Made by a program: the position numbers and the translations under genes. Below are positions 1-8,913 of a stretch of 64,000 nt of DNA, one piece after another (the stretch's first letter is position 1; each line of letters opens with the position of its first letter). Under the pieces are notes generated by a model. It did not search any database, was not told the DNA's origin, and worked only from the letters and a program-made list of their open reading frames with translations. Origin of the DNA: a bacterium (GTDB lineage: Bacteria > Verrucomicrobiota > Kiritimatiellia > CAIKKV01 > CAIYGI01); the NCBI GenBank assembly GCA_025360745.1, contig JANYBP010000033.1:1-64000 (forward strand). Direction: 5' to 3'.

Positions 1-66
1 GGGGCGTCCACTCCTTGCCTATGTACTACAAAACCCTTTATTCTCAAGCCTTTCCGCTTCCAAGTA

Positions 67-131
67 TTCCGCTTTTGCTCGCTCCACGCTCTTTCCGCTT
101 TTGCTCGCTCCAACTTTCCGCTTTTGCTTTT
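67..131. repeat. Short direct repeat TTCCGCTTTTGCTCGCTCCA, two full copies plus one partial
   Basis: ttccgcttttgctcgctcca at 67-86 and 93-112, partial ttccgcttttgct at 116. Confidence 0.85.
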
Positions 132-220
132 CCCCCGACACCACGAAACCAGCGTTTGGGCTACCGCCTGATACTCTTGATCGAATTTCAGAAAATCGCG
201 ATGGAACGATTCAGCCCGGT

Positions 221-1477
221 TTACTCGGGCAGCCAGCCGCGGCGGACGGCGTCTTCGATCATGGCGGAGGCGAAGGCCCAGAGCGGCGCGGCGCCCTCTT
301 CCATGTGGCGGTTGCGCGCCCGCACCTGGGCGGCCTTGACGCCGTGATCGCGCCAGGCCACGCCGCCGGTGGCATAGTTGTGCATGATCGGCTGCAGGCG
401 GTCGAGCGCCGCCGCGAAACGCGCCTCGGGCGTTTCCCGCGCCTCGAATTCGTCCCAGAGCGCCCGCATGGCGACGGCCTGATCCGGCGGCAGCAGCGCA
501 AACAAACGCGCCGCCGCCCGCTGTTCGCGGGCGGGCTTTTCGGCATTGCCGCGTTCGTCGTAGCAGTAGGTGTCGCCCGCGTCGATTTCCACGATATCGT
601 GGACCAGCGCCATGCGGATCACCCGCCCGAGGTCGAGCTGCGCCGGCGCATACTCCGACAGCAGCGCGGCCATCAGCGCCAGGTGCCAGGAATGTTCGGC
701 GTCGTTCTCGTAGCGCGAGCCGTCGGTCAGCCAGGTCCGGCGCACAATCTGCTTGAGCTTGTCGGCCTCGGCCACGAAGGCCATCTGCCGCGCCAGCCGC
801 GCGTTGCCCGCCGAGGGCAGTTCCGCGGGCGGTTCCTCGACGGGCGCGCCACGGGCGCGTTCGATCCAGCGCAGCAGTTCGCGCGCCACGGCGCGCTTGC
901 TTTCCAGCGGCAAGGGCCGCGGCGGCGCGCCCGGCGCCAGCAGCACGACGCGATTCGTGTCAACATCGAAGCCGGCGTCGGGCTGGGTCACATCGTTGGC
1001 GACGATCAGATCGAGACCCTTCTCGGCCAGCTTGCGCGCCGCCTCTTCCAGCATGTGATCGGTCTCCGCGGCGAAGCCCACGAAAGTCCGCGCGCCTTTG
1101 AGCGGCTTGATCGTCTTGAGGATGTCCGGTGTGGCCTCCAGCGCGAAGGCCGGTTGCGCGCCGCCTTTCTTCTGTTTCACCGCCGCGCACCGCACCGGGC
1201 GCCAGTCGGCCACCGCCGCGGCCATCACCAACGCCTCGCAGGCAGGCAGCGCCGCCCGCACGGCGGCCAGCATCTCCTCCGCCGAAGTCACACGCACAAG
1301 AGTCACGCCCCCCGGCGCGAGCAGCGCCGTCGGCCCGGAGACCAGCGTCACGGTGTGGCCGCGCCGCGCCGCCTCGGCGGCCACGGCGTAGCCCATCCTG
1401 CCGGACGAGCGGTTGCTCAGAAAACGCACGGGGTCCCAGAATTCGCGCGTCGGACCGGCGGTGACAAGTAGTTGCAT
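221..1477 (-). CDS. coaB: Phosphopantothenate--cysteine ligase (CoaB/DFP C-domain) fused to a C-terminal HD-domain hydrolase
   Basis: N-term [48 protein letters not shown] and AAVADWRP are CoaB motifs; C-term [17 protein letters not shown]...[15 protein letters not shown] is an HD_3-type motif. ATG at 1477, six nt after the PIN stop. Confidence 0.88.
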   Translation of the reverse strand: MQLLVTAGPTREFWDPVRFLSNRSSGRMGYAVAAEAARRGHTVTLVSGPTALLAPGGVTLVRVTSAEEMLAAVRAALPACEALVMAAAVADWRPVRCAAVKQKKGGAQPAFALEATPDILKTIKPLKGARTFVGFAAETDHMLEEAARKLAEKGLDLIVANDVTQPDAGFDVDTNRVVLLAPGAPPRPLPLESKRAVARELLRWIERARGAPVEEPPAELPSAGNARLARQMAFVAEADKLKQIVRRTWLTDGSRYENDAEHSWHLALMAALLSEYAPAQLDLGRVIRMALVHDIVEIDAGDTYCYDERGNAEKPAREQRAAARLFALLPPDQAVAMRALWDEFEARETPEARFAAALDRLQPIMHNYATGGVAWRDHGVKAAQVRARNRHMEEGAAPLWAFASAMIEDAVRRGWLPE

Positions 1478-1483
1478 GGGCAA

Positions 1484-1933
1484 TTACTCAGTTTGTAAAA
1501 GTTGTTGCGGAAAGTCCGACTGTTGCTCGATCGTTTTCAAATAATCGGACGGCGTGACAATCTGAATGCCTCTAAAAACACCCAGGTCGAGCAGGTGATG
1601 GTCCCCGGAGACAACAAAATCCGCCTTCGATTCCAAGGCACATTCCAGAATCATATTGTCGGCTGGATCCGCGACAACGGCCTCGATGCTGGCGGCGGGA
1701 TCGATTACATCGCAGACAGCGTGCAGTTCCTCGATAAGCTGGAAGGACTGCTCAGGGGAAAATCCGAACTTCGGACGCCGCAGCACTTCCCGCGTTTCAT
1801 CCAAAATCGCGAACGACAGGGAACAGTCGACCGCGCCATTGATGACACGTTCCAGCACATCTCGCGGCGGCCCTCCGAATAACACCGCGGATATAAGCAC
1901 GCTCGTGTCCAGAACGATGCGCTGTCGCTTCAT
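1484..1933 (-). CDS. PIN-domain putative toxin (COG1569-like)
   Basis: [30 protein letters not shown]...[30 protein letters not shown]; internal ATG chosen because it begins the PIN fold. Confidence 0.82.
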   Translation of the reverse strand: MKRQRIVLDTSVLISAVLFGGPPRDVLERVINGAVDCSLSFAILDETREVLRRPKFGFSPEQSFQLIEELHAVCDVIDPAASIEAVVADPADNMILECALESKADFVVSGDHHLLDLGVFRGIQIVTPSDYLKTIEQQSDFPQQLLQTE

Positions 1934-1938
1934 CGGTT

Positions 1939-2181
1939 TCAGGCCTTCTGTTGGCGGTATGCCTGAACCTCCGAAGCAACGTCCGCCTCGGTCAGTTTCC
2001 CGCGCGCGACCACGGTTTTGCCATACGCAAAAATCCTGCCCCACCGCCGCTTGCGGTCGATGTAAAGCCGGGCGGCCTCCCGAAGCAGTTCAGAGCGTGA
2101 CCGTGATTCGACCTTTGCGATTTTGTCTATGTCAACCAACAGACTTTCCTGGAAGGAAATATTGACCGTAGTTGTGGCCAT
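1939..2181 (-). CDS. Ribbon-helix-helix (CopG-like) antitoxin
   Basis: MATTTVNISFQESLLVDIDKIAKVESRSRSELLREAARLYI; directly upstream of the PIN gene. Confidence 0.78.
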   Translation of the reverse strand: MATTTVNISFQESLLVDIDKIAKVESRSRSELLREAARLYIDRKRRWGRIFAYGKTVVARGKLTEADVASEVQAYRQQKA

Positions 2182-2242
2182 GTTCACCTCGCTTTCAGCC
2201 GATACACTATACAATCTTTGTATATGCAGTCAAGCGCGTTGT

Positions 2243-3148
2243 TCAGCTGGTTGCCCGGCGCTTCATTTCGGCGTCCATGTCGGCGATCTTGGCGCGCACG
2301 ACCGGCTCGGCCTCGTCGTAGATCGCGCGGATTTCCGGGTCGGTGAAGCGGTAGGTCCGTTCCTCGAAGGTGGTGGTCGCGAGGCGGTCGAAAAGCCGCT
2401 GTTGGGCCTGCGCCAGGTCCTTGCCGTAGATGTGGTAGGAGTCGGCGTGCCAGGTCAGCCGCGCCAGCCGCACCGGCCGTCCGCGGCGGCGCGCGACCTC
2501 GGCGGCCACGACCTGCTGGTTGAACTGGATGAAGCCGAACATGTTCATGAAATTCGCGCCCCAGGCGTCGTTGCTGCGGAAGCGCACGTTGCAATTGAGC
2601 CAGCCGGCGCCGTTCTCGTCGTCCATGATGCGATACCAGAGCGACTGCAGGCAGGGCGGATCGTAACAGTCGAGGTCGGTGTTCGGCATCCAGGTGATCA
2701 TCTGCGCCTGCCGCGTAAACGGCTGCTCCACCAGCTTGGCGATCACCGCCTCGACCTGGTCCACCTTGAAGGGTCCCGTTTCGACCTGGCCGCCGTCGCG
2801 CCGCTCGCGCCAGACGCCGTAGTTCGCCAGCCTTCCGTGATAGGTGTACTCCCAGCGCGTGTCGGCGGGATCGTTCGCGCACCTGACCCAGTGGTCCTTG
2901 ACCCCCTGCAGTTCCATCACATATTCGCGCAGGTCTTCGATGCCGCCGGGAAAGGCCTTGTGAATCATGGGCTCGGCCAGCGGATCCTCGACGGTGATGT
3001 CCATCGTCGCATCCAGGCTCAGCGGGTCGCCGGGCTTGTCGTATTGCGTGGCGAAGCGCCCGCCGTGCTCGTTGAGCGCCACCAGCGCCCGTTCGTAGGC
3101 CTGCGCCAGCGACTGTCCGCTCACATGCAAAACCGGTATACTCTTCAT
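2243..3148 (-). CDS. Divergent thymidylate synthase family protein
   Basis: PPC near the active-site position; NVRFRSNDAWGANFMN keeps the ThyA R-S-x-D-x7-N spacing; HADSYHIYGKDL. Confidence 0.72.
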   Translation of the reverse strand: MKSIPVLHVSGQSLAQAYERALVALNEHGGRFATQYDKPGDPLSLDATMDITVEDPLAEPMIHKAFPGGIEDLREYVMELQGVKDHWVRCANDPADTRWEYTYHGRLANYGVWRERRDGGQVETGPFKVDQVEAVIAKLVEQPFTRQAQMITWMPNTDLDCYDPPCLQSLWYRIMDDENGAGWLNCNVRFRSNDAWGANFMNMFGFIQFNQQVVAAEVARRRGRPVRLARLTWHADSYHIYGKDLAQAQQRLFDRLATTTFEERTYRFTDPEIRAIYDEAEPVVRAKIADMDAEMKRRATS

Positions 3149-4476
3149 GTCTGGTCTTTCCCTCCCGCCGTTTCCGAAAGCATCCGTTCCAGCGCCGTCA
3201 CGCTGCGCGCCAGGGCGCCGCGCTTTTCCGCCACCAGCGCCGCCGCGCGCGCGCCCAGCGCGGCGCGTTCCGCCGGATCGTCCAGCAACCGCCCGACCGA
3301 CTCCGCCAGTTCCCGCGCCGACGCCACACGCAGCAGCGCGCGCGCCGCGTCGAACTCGGCGGCGATTTCCGGAAAATTTTCAAGATGCGGTCCCGTCAAG
3401 ATGGCCTGGCGCTCGACCGCCGGCTCGATGACGTTCTGGCCGCCGGTCTGCGTCAGGCTCTTGCCGACAAACACCACCGTCGCCGCCGCGTAGTATCCGC
3501 GCAACTCGCCGGTTGTGTCCACCAGCAGGATATCGGGCGCCGCCGCGCCGGCGCCGGCCTCCGGCCAGGTCGCCAGCTCTTGCTTGCAGCGGACCGTAAA
3601 CCCGGCGGCCGCGATCGCGTCCAGCACTTCCTCGCGCCGCTCGGCGTGGCGCGGCACGAGCACCAGACGCAGCGCCGGAAAACGCGGCCGCAGCGCGCGC
3701 AAGGCGTCGAGCAGCGCCCGCTCCTCGCCAGCCCAGGTCGAGCCGCCCACCAGCACCGGCGCGCCGGCCGGCCAGCCGAGCCGCGCCAGCGAGGCGCGCG
3801 CGGCGGCGGCGGTGGCGGGCGCCACGGGCGCAAGATCGTATTTTAACGATCCCGCCAGCACGACGCGTGCCGCGGGCACGCCGAGGTCGCGCCAGCGCGC
3901 CCCGTCCTCCGCCGTCTGCGCCAGGATCAGCCGCAACCCCTCCGCCGCGCGCCGCACGAAGGGCCGCAGCCGGCGGTAGCCGCGGTGCGAACGGGCGGAG
4001 ATGCGTCCGTTGACGATGGCCGCGGGTATCCCGCGCGCCGCGCAGGCGCGCAGCATGTTCGGCCAGAACTCGCCCTCGGCGAGAATCAGGGCCTCCGGCC
4101 GGATCGCGTCGAGCGCCCGCCGCACGACCGCCGGAAAGTCGGCCGGGTAGTAGATCAGCACATCGCCCGCTTCCACGATCTCCTCGGCCGTGCGATGGCC
4201 GGTGGAGCTGGTTGTGCTGAGCACGAAGGATGAACCTGGGTGGCGCGCGCGCCAGGCGGTCATGAACTGCTTGGCGACAAAGACCTCGCCCACGCTCACG
4301 GCATGAATCCAAATCCGCCGCCGCGCTCCCAGCGCCGCGCGCACGTCAGGCGCATAATGCCCGAGCCGCTGAGCGAAGTCTTGGCGATAGCCGCCGCGCC
4401 GCCGCATGTGCAGCAGGAACCCGGGCAGCATCAGCAAATATACGCTCGTAAACAGCAGGTTATAGACGAACCACAT
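3145..4476 (-). CDS. waaA: 3-deoxy-D-manno-octulosonic acid transferase
   Basis: RIWIHAVSVGEVFVAKQF, ILAEGEFWPNML, IVNGRISARSHRGYRRLRPF, VGKSLTQTGGQNVIEPA. Confidence 0.93.
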   Translation of the reverse strand: MWFVYNLLFTSVYLLMLPGFLLHMRRRGGYRQDFAQRLGHYAPDVRAALGARRRIWIHAVSVGEVFVAKQFMTAWRARHPGSSFVLSTTSSTGHRTAEEIVEAGDVLIYYPADFPAVVRRALDAIRPEALILAEGEFWPNMLRACAARGIPAAIVNGRISARSHRGYRRLRPFVRRAAEGLRLILAQTAEDGARWRDLGVPAARVVLAGSLKYDLAPVAPATAAAARASLARLGWPAGAPVLVGGSTWAGEERALLDALRALRPRFPALRLVLVPRHAERREEVLDAIAAAGFTVRCKQELATWPEAGAGAAAPDILLVDTTGELRGYYAAATVVFVGKSLTQTGGQNVIEPAVERQAILTGPHLENFPEIAAEFDAARALLRVASARELAESVGRLLDDPAERAALGARAAALVAEKRGALARSVTALERMLSETAGGKDQT

Positions 4477-4563
4477 GTCGCTGCTTCCCAAAACGGCGTT
4501 CCGGCGCGCTCCGCCCGATTTTTCGAGGCCTGTCCGGCTTGCGCCGGACGGCAATGCCAGAGG

Positions 4564-5295
4564 TTAAATCCCCGTGGCCAGACGGACGGCCAGACGCTCG
4601 GGCAAACCGGCGGCGCGGATCTGCCGCTGGGCGCTGGCGACATCGTAGACCACGCGCCGCAATTCCACCACGCGCCCCGCCAGATCGTAAATTCCGTACG
4701 AAGCCCGCGGGTCTCCGTCGCGAGGCTGCCCGACACTGCCAACATTGATGAAATACTTTTTGCCGAGGGTGATGATCACCCGCAGCGTGTTGAGCCGCGC
4801 GATCGCGCCGCTTTTTTCGAAAATCACCGGCTGGTGGGTATGGCCGTGGAAGCACACCGACGTGCTCTGATAACTGAAACTGGATTCGGCCTCCAACTCG
4901 TCGAACACGTAACCCCACTTCTCGGGCATGTCGAGCGTGCTGTGAACCAGCAGGAAGCCGTTGACCATGCGTTTCATGCTCAAGGCGCGCAGGAAGGCTA
5001 TGTTGTCCTCGCCGATCTGCATTCTGGTCCAGTCCACGACATTGGCCGCCAGGGGATGGAAATCGCGGGCCAATTCGTCGTGCGCCACATAGTGATCGTG
5101 GTTGCCGCGCACGCAGATCACGCCCAATTCCCGCACGCGTTGCAGGGTTTCGGCCGGATTGGCGTTGTAACCCACCAGATCGCCGACGCACACGTAATCG
5201 GTGGCGCCCTGCTCCCTGGCATCCGCCAAAACCGCGGTCAGCGCCTCCAAATTTCCGTGAATGTCACCCAGTATCGCGTATCTTTTCCCCGCCAT
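4564..5295 (-). CDS. Calcineurin-like metallophosphoesterase (YfcE/DUF2437-like)
   Basis: MAGKRYAILGDIHGNLEAL, VCVGDLVGYNANP, VRGNHDHY, FHGHTHQPV. Confidence 0.9.
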   Translation of the reverse strand: MAGKRYAILGDIHGNLEALTAVLADAREQGATDYVCVGDLVGYNANPAETLQRVRELGVICVRGNHDHYVAHDELARDFHPLAANVVDWTRMQIGEDNIAFLRALSMKRMVNGFLLVHSTLDMPEKWGYVFDELEAESSFSYQSTSVCFHGHTHQPVIFEKSGAIARLNTLRVIITLGKKYFINVGSVGQPRDGDPRASYGIYDLAGRVVELRRVVYDVASAQRQIRAAGLPERLAVRLATGI

Positions 5296-5314
5296 GACAA
5301 ACTCACGCCCCTTC

Positions 5315-5992
5315 CTAAACTTTCAAAATGGCCGCCGCGACGGCCAGATCCTCCGAAAACGTGATTTTGATGTTGGCCCAGGACGAAGGCACCAGATGCA
5401 CCGCCGCGCCTGAGTGCTCGATCAACGAGGCCTCGTCCGTCATCGCCGCCAGGCGCTTGTCCAGCGTCCGATAGGCTTTCCGTAAAGCTTTGCAATTGAA
5501 AGTCTGCGGCGTCTGTACCGCCCACAACTTGTTGCGGTCCACCGTGCGCGCCACCAGGACGCCGTGATCCACTTCCTTGAGCGTGTCGACCACTTTGACC
5601 GCCGCCACTCCCGATCCGCAGCGTTTGGCCGACTGCACCGTCCTGCCGATCAGATCCGGCGTAACGCATGGACGGCTCCCGTCATGCACCGCCACCAGCA
5701 GCGCCTCGTCCCCCAGCGCTTCGAGCCCGTTCAGGACCGAAGCCTGGCGCGTCGCGCCGCCGGCCACCACCTTCGCCACCTTGGACAAACCGAACATGCG
5801 CACAAGCCCGATCGCCGATTCGACGCGTTCCTTGCGCACCACCACAACCACCCGGTTGATCTCCGGGCACTGCTCGAAGGCCAGCAGCGACCACGCCAGG
5901 ACGGGACGTCCGCCCAGCGACAAAAAGGCCTTGTCGACCCCAGTCCCCATCCGTTCGCTTTTACCGGCAGCCACAATCACAGCGCCTACCAT
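5315..5992 (-). CDS. ispD: 2-C-methyl-D-erythritol 4-phosphate cytidylyltransferase
   Basis: AVIVAAGKSERMGTGVDKAFLSLGGRPVLAWSL, AVHDGSRPCVTPDLI, WAVQTPQTF, TDEASLIE. Confidence 0.93.
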   Translation of the reverse strand: MVGAVIVAAGKSERMGTGVDKAFLSLGGRPVLAWSLLAFEQCPEINRVVVVVRKERVESAIGLVRMFGLSKVAKVVAGGATRQASVLNGLEALGDEALLVAVHDGSRPCVTPDLIGRTVQSAKRCGSGVAAVKVVDTLKEVDHGVLVARTVDRNKLWAVQTPQTFNCKALRKAYRTLDKRLAAMTDEASLIEHSGAAVHLVPSSWANIKITFSEDLAVAAAILKV

Positions 5993-6119
5993 GGACGTCT
6001 CCCCGGCCGTACGAATTGCGCGACGAAACCCGATCCGTTTTCACGCTCGGCATTGACGTACGAACCCTAGGGAACTTTGTACTCGCTGTCAGGCGGCGGG
6101 TCAAGCTAGAATTCAAATC

Positions 6120-6722
6120 ATGCCGTTAATTCTGGCCTCGCAGTCCACCGCGCGCGCGGCGTTGCTAACCGCCGCCGGCTATGTCTTTATCCAGGAAACG
6201 TCCGGTTTTCCGGAACCGCCCGCCGCTCCCGGCCAGGCCTGGGAAACCCATCTGCAAGCCCTGGCGGCGGCCAAGGCCGGCGCCGTGGCCGCCCGCCATT
6301 CCAAAGACTGGGTGCTGGGCGCCGACACGGCGCTCTGGTTCGACGGCGCCTGTCTTGGCAAAGCCGCCGGCGCCGCCGCGGCCGAGGCCATGTTGATCCG
6401 CCTGGCCGGGCGCAAGCACGCCATCGCCACGGCCGTATGCCTGATCGCCCCCGCCGTGAAAAGTTCCGTCGCACGCGCGCGGCGTCTGGGAATCGCCCGC
6501 GCCACGATCGAACTGCGCCCCTGGTCCCCCGCCCAAATCCGCCGTTATGTTTCCGCCGTGCGCCCGTTCGACTGCGCCGGCGCCTACGCCCTGCAGGGCG
6601 GCGGCGCCTCCATCGTCGCCGCCCTCCACGGCGACCCCTCCACCGTCATCGGCCTGCCGCTCACGCTCGTCGAACGCCTCCTGCGGGAGTCGGGCTTCCC
6701 GCGCGAGACGGCACTCGTTTGA
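6120..6722 (+). CDS. Maf-family nucleotide pyrophosphatase
   Basis: MPLILASQSTARAALLTAAGY, GADTALWFDG, YALQGGGASIVAALHGDPSTVIGLPL. Confidence 0.88.
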   Translation: MPLILASQSTARAALLTAAGYVFIQETSGFPEPPAAPGQAWETHLQALAAAKAGAVAARHSKDWVLGADTALWFDGACLGKAAGAAAAEAMLIRLAGRKHAIATAVCLIAPAVKSSVARARRLGIARATIELRPWSPAQIRRYVSAVRPFDCAGAYALQGGGASIVAALHGDPSTVIGLPLTLVERLLRESGFPRETALV

Positions 6723-6822
6723 CTTCTGAGGTTTTTGCCGAATGGGGCTAAACAACGCGAAGATCGCTGAAAAAGGCAGTTTCTTTGGGTTCCGTGGAAT
6801 CTTTCGCGGTCCGCCGGAAATT

Positions 6823-7239
6823 ATGAGGGCAAAAAACATCGTGGACACCTTTAGTCACAAGAAACGTTCGTGGATTATGGCTCAGGTCAAATCAACCGGC
6901 AACCGGTCAACGGAGGTTGAATTTCTATCAGTGCTCCGTGCAAACAAGATCACTGGGTGGCGCAGGAAGTATGCGTTGTTCGGGAAGCCGGATTTCGTTT
7001 TCAAAAAGGCGAGGGTTGCCGTGTTTTTGGACGGGTGTTTCTGGCATGGCCACCCCCGTAAGTGTCGCATGCCCCAGGCAAACAAGGACTACTGGAAGCA
7101 GAAAATCGCTCATAACATCATTAGAGACCGGCGTGTAACGAGAATCCTCCAAGAAAAGACTTGGAAAGTCATAAGAATCTGGGAAGATTCCATCCAGAAA
7201 CCATCAACCGTGGCACGCCTGAGGAAAGCATTGGATTGA
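6823..7239 (+). CDS. vsr: Very short patch repair endonuclease (Vsr)
   Basis: MAQVKSTGNRSTEVEFLSVLR, GKPDFVF, VFLDGCFWHGHPRKCRMPQANKDYW, RDRRVTRILQEKTWKVIRIWE. Confidence 0.92.
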   Translation: MRAKNIVDTFSHKKRSWIMAQVKSTGNRSTEVEFLSVLRANKITGWRRKYALFGKPDFVFKKARVAVFLDGCFWHGHPRKCRMPQANKDYWKQKIAHNIIRDRRVTRILQEKTWKVIRIWEDSIQKPSTVARLRKALD

Positions 7240-7343
7240 ATAGCGAGAAGAAAACCGCGACAGTGTGTTCGCTGGAATCGGACTCGCCCCCGCTACAGCA
7301 TTTTCAACTTTAGCCGTCCACATTATTGTCTGGCGCCACGCGG

Positions 7344-8873
7344 ATGAAAAGCAAGCGACAACTACAGCGTAAAGACTGGCCTGAAGAAAAGATTCTTCGG
7401 AAAGGGGTAGAATCCCTTTCTAACTTGGAACTTCTGGCCACCTTTATCGGCAGTGGCGTCAAAGGAGCGGACGCCAAGAGTATTGCGCGAGCGATGCTCG
7501 CCAAACATGGTCCAGGACTTTTGACCCTTGGTGCTGGATCTCTGATGGAATTCAGGGGCATCGGAAAAACAAAGGCAGCGAAACTCAATGCTTTGTTTGA
7601 ACTAGCCTGTCGCCTCAGCGTCGGAGAGACGGGAAAGAACCTCGCCGACAGAATAGCGCAGGTAGCCGAGGGCGGACTACAATATTACCTTGCAGAACTT
7701 CTGGCCCCACCCGCGTGTTACACCCATGCTTCAGCCCCCGCGAAAGCATCCAATCGAACATGTATCGAGTTTTTCGCAGGCATTGGCCTCGTCAGGTATG
7801 CGCTCGCAAAGTGCGGTTGGTCCGTCGTGTACGCGAACGACATGGATGCAGGAAAGCAACGGATGTATTTGGACCATTTTGAAGACGACGGCACATTCGA
7901 CATTAGAGACATTCATCATGTTCCACCGCGCGAGGTGCCCTGCGCCACGTTGGCTACGGCCTCTTTCCCATGTACGGATCTTTCGCTTGCAGGCGGGCGC
8001 AAGGGACTCGAAGGAAAACACTCGTCAGCCTTCTGGGGTTTCGTTGACATAATCGACAAGATGGGCACGCGTCGACCGCCAATTGTCTTGCTGGAGAATG
8101 TTGCTGGCTTTCTTTCATCCCACGGCGGTAAAGATTTTGAGGATGCGCTTCTGGCGATGAACAAATTGGGATATTATGTTGACGCTTTCATCGTTGATGC
8201 CGCACACTTTGTGCCGCAAAGCCGAAAGCGTCTGTTCGTTATTGGAATCCGCGGAATGGCGGAATCATCGAACGACTTCGGTTTGGCTTTGGCCCAAACC
8301 GAACTACGACCGTCTGCACTGGCGTCGTTCATTGCGTCGCATCGTCACATTCGCTGGCGGCTCCGGTGCCTTCCGAAATTGCCCGCCTTGGGAAAAGCTC
8401 TTGATTCACTCATCGAAGCTGTGCCAGCAACGTCCACTCTGTGGTGGCCTGAAGAAAGAGCGGCCTATCTTCTGGGACAAATGAGTCCAAAACACAGGGA
8501 AACGGCTGAACGCATGATAGCCGCACACCGTGTTTCGTACGGAACCGTATTCCGGCGTGTGCGTCATGGCAAATGCATGGCTGAACTCCGTAGTGACGGA
8601 ATCGCCGGTTGTCTGAGAACACCGAAGGGCGGAAGCGCAAAACAAATTCTTTTTGAAGCGGGACGCGGAATGCACCGTGTACGCCTCATGACTCCGCGGG
8701 AATGCGCGCGACTGATGGGCTCAGACGATTTCACAATAAACGTGAACCACGATCAGGCGCTATTCGGTTTCGGCGATGCCGTCTGCGTGCCCGTCATAGA
8801 GTGGATTGCCGAGCACTATTTAAACCCGGTCGCCGAATCGCTTGAACCAGATCAAATCGCCGCCATCGCGTAA
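7344..8873 (+). CDS. DNA (cytosine-5) methyltransferase with N-terminal RadC/UPF0758-type helix-hairpin-helix domain
   Basis: N-term LQRKDWPEEKILRKGVESLSNLELLATFIGSGVKGADAKSIARAMLAKHGPGL...FRGIGKTKAAKLNALFELACRL (RadC N-domain); C-term FFAGIG, ATASFPCTDLSLAG, VLLENV, PQSRKRLFVIGIRG, RLMTPRECARLMGSDDF, FGFGDAVCVPV (C5-MTase motifs). Confidence 0.9.
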   Translation: MKSKRQLQRKDWPEEKILRKGVESLSNLELLATFIGSGVKGADAKSIARAMLAKHGPGLLTLGAGSLMEFRGIGKTKAAKLNALFELACRLSVGETGKNLADRIAQVAEGGLQYYLAELLAPPACYTHASAPAKASNRTCIEFFAGIGLVRYALAKCGWSVVYANDMDAGKQRMYLDHFEDDGTFDIRDIHHVPPREVPCATLATASFPCTDLSLAGGRKGLEGKHSSAFWGFVDIIDKMGTRRPPIVLLENVAGFLSSHGGKDFEDALLAMNKLGYYVDAFIVDAAHFVPQSRKRLFVIGIRGMAESSNDFGLALAQTELRPSALASFIASHRHIRWRLRCLPKLPALGKALDSLIEAVPATSTLWWPEERAAYLLGQMSPKHRETAERMIAAHRVSYGTVFRRVRHGKCMAELRSDGIAGCLRTPKGGSAKQILFEAGRGMHRVRLMTPRECARLMGSDDFTINVNHDQALFGFGDAVCVPVIEWIAEHYLNPVAESLEPDQIAAIA

Positions 8874-8913
8874 GGATGACTAGAACAACGTCATCAAAGA
8901 CAAGGAGAGTCAA

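Noticed and set aside
101-1471. 456-aa + strand ORF opposite coaB-HD
   Set aside because: Shadow ORF of the real minus-strand gene.
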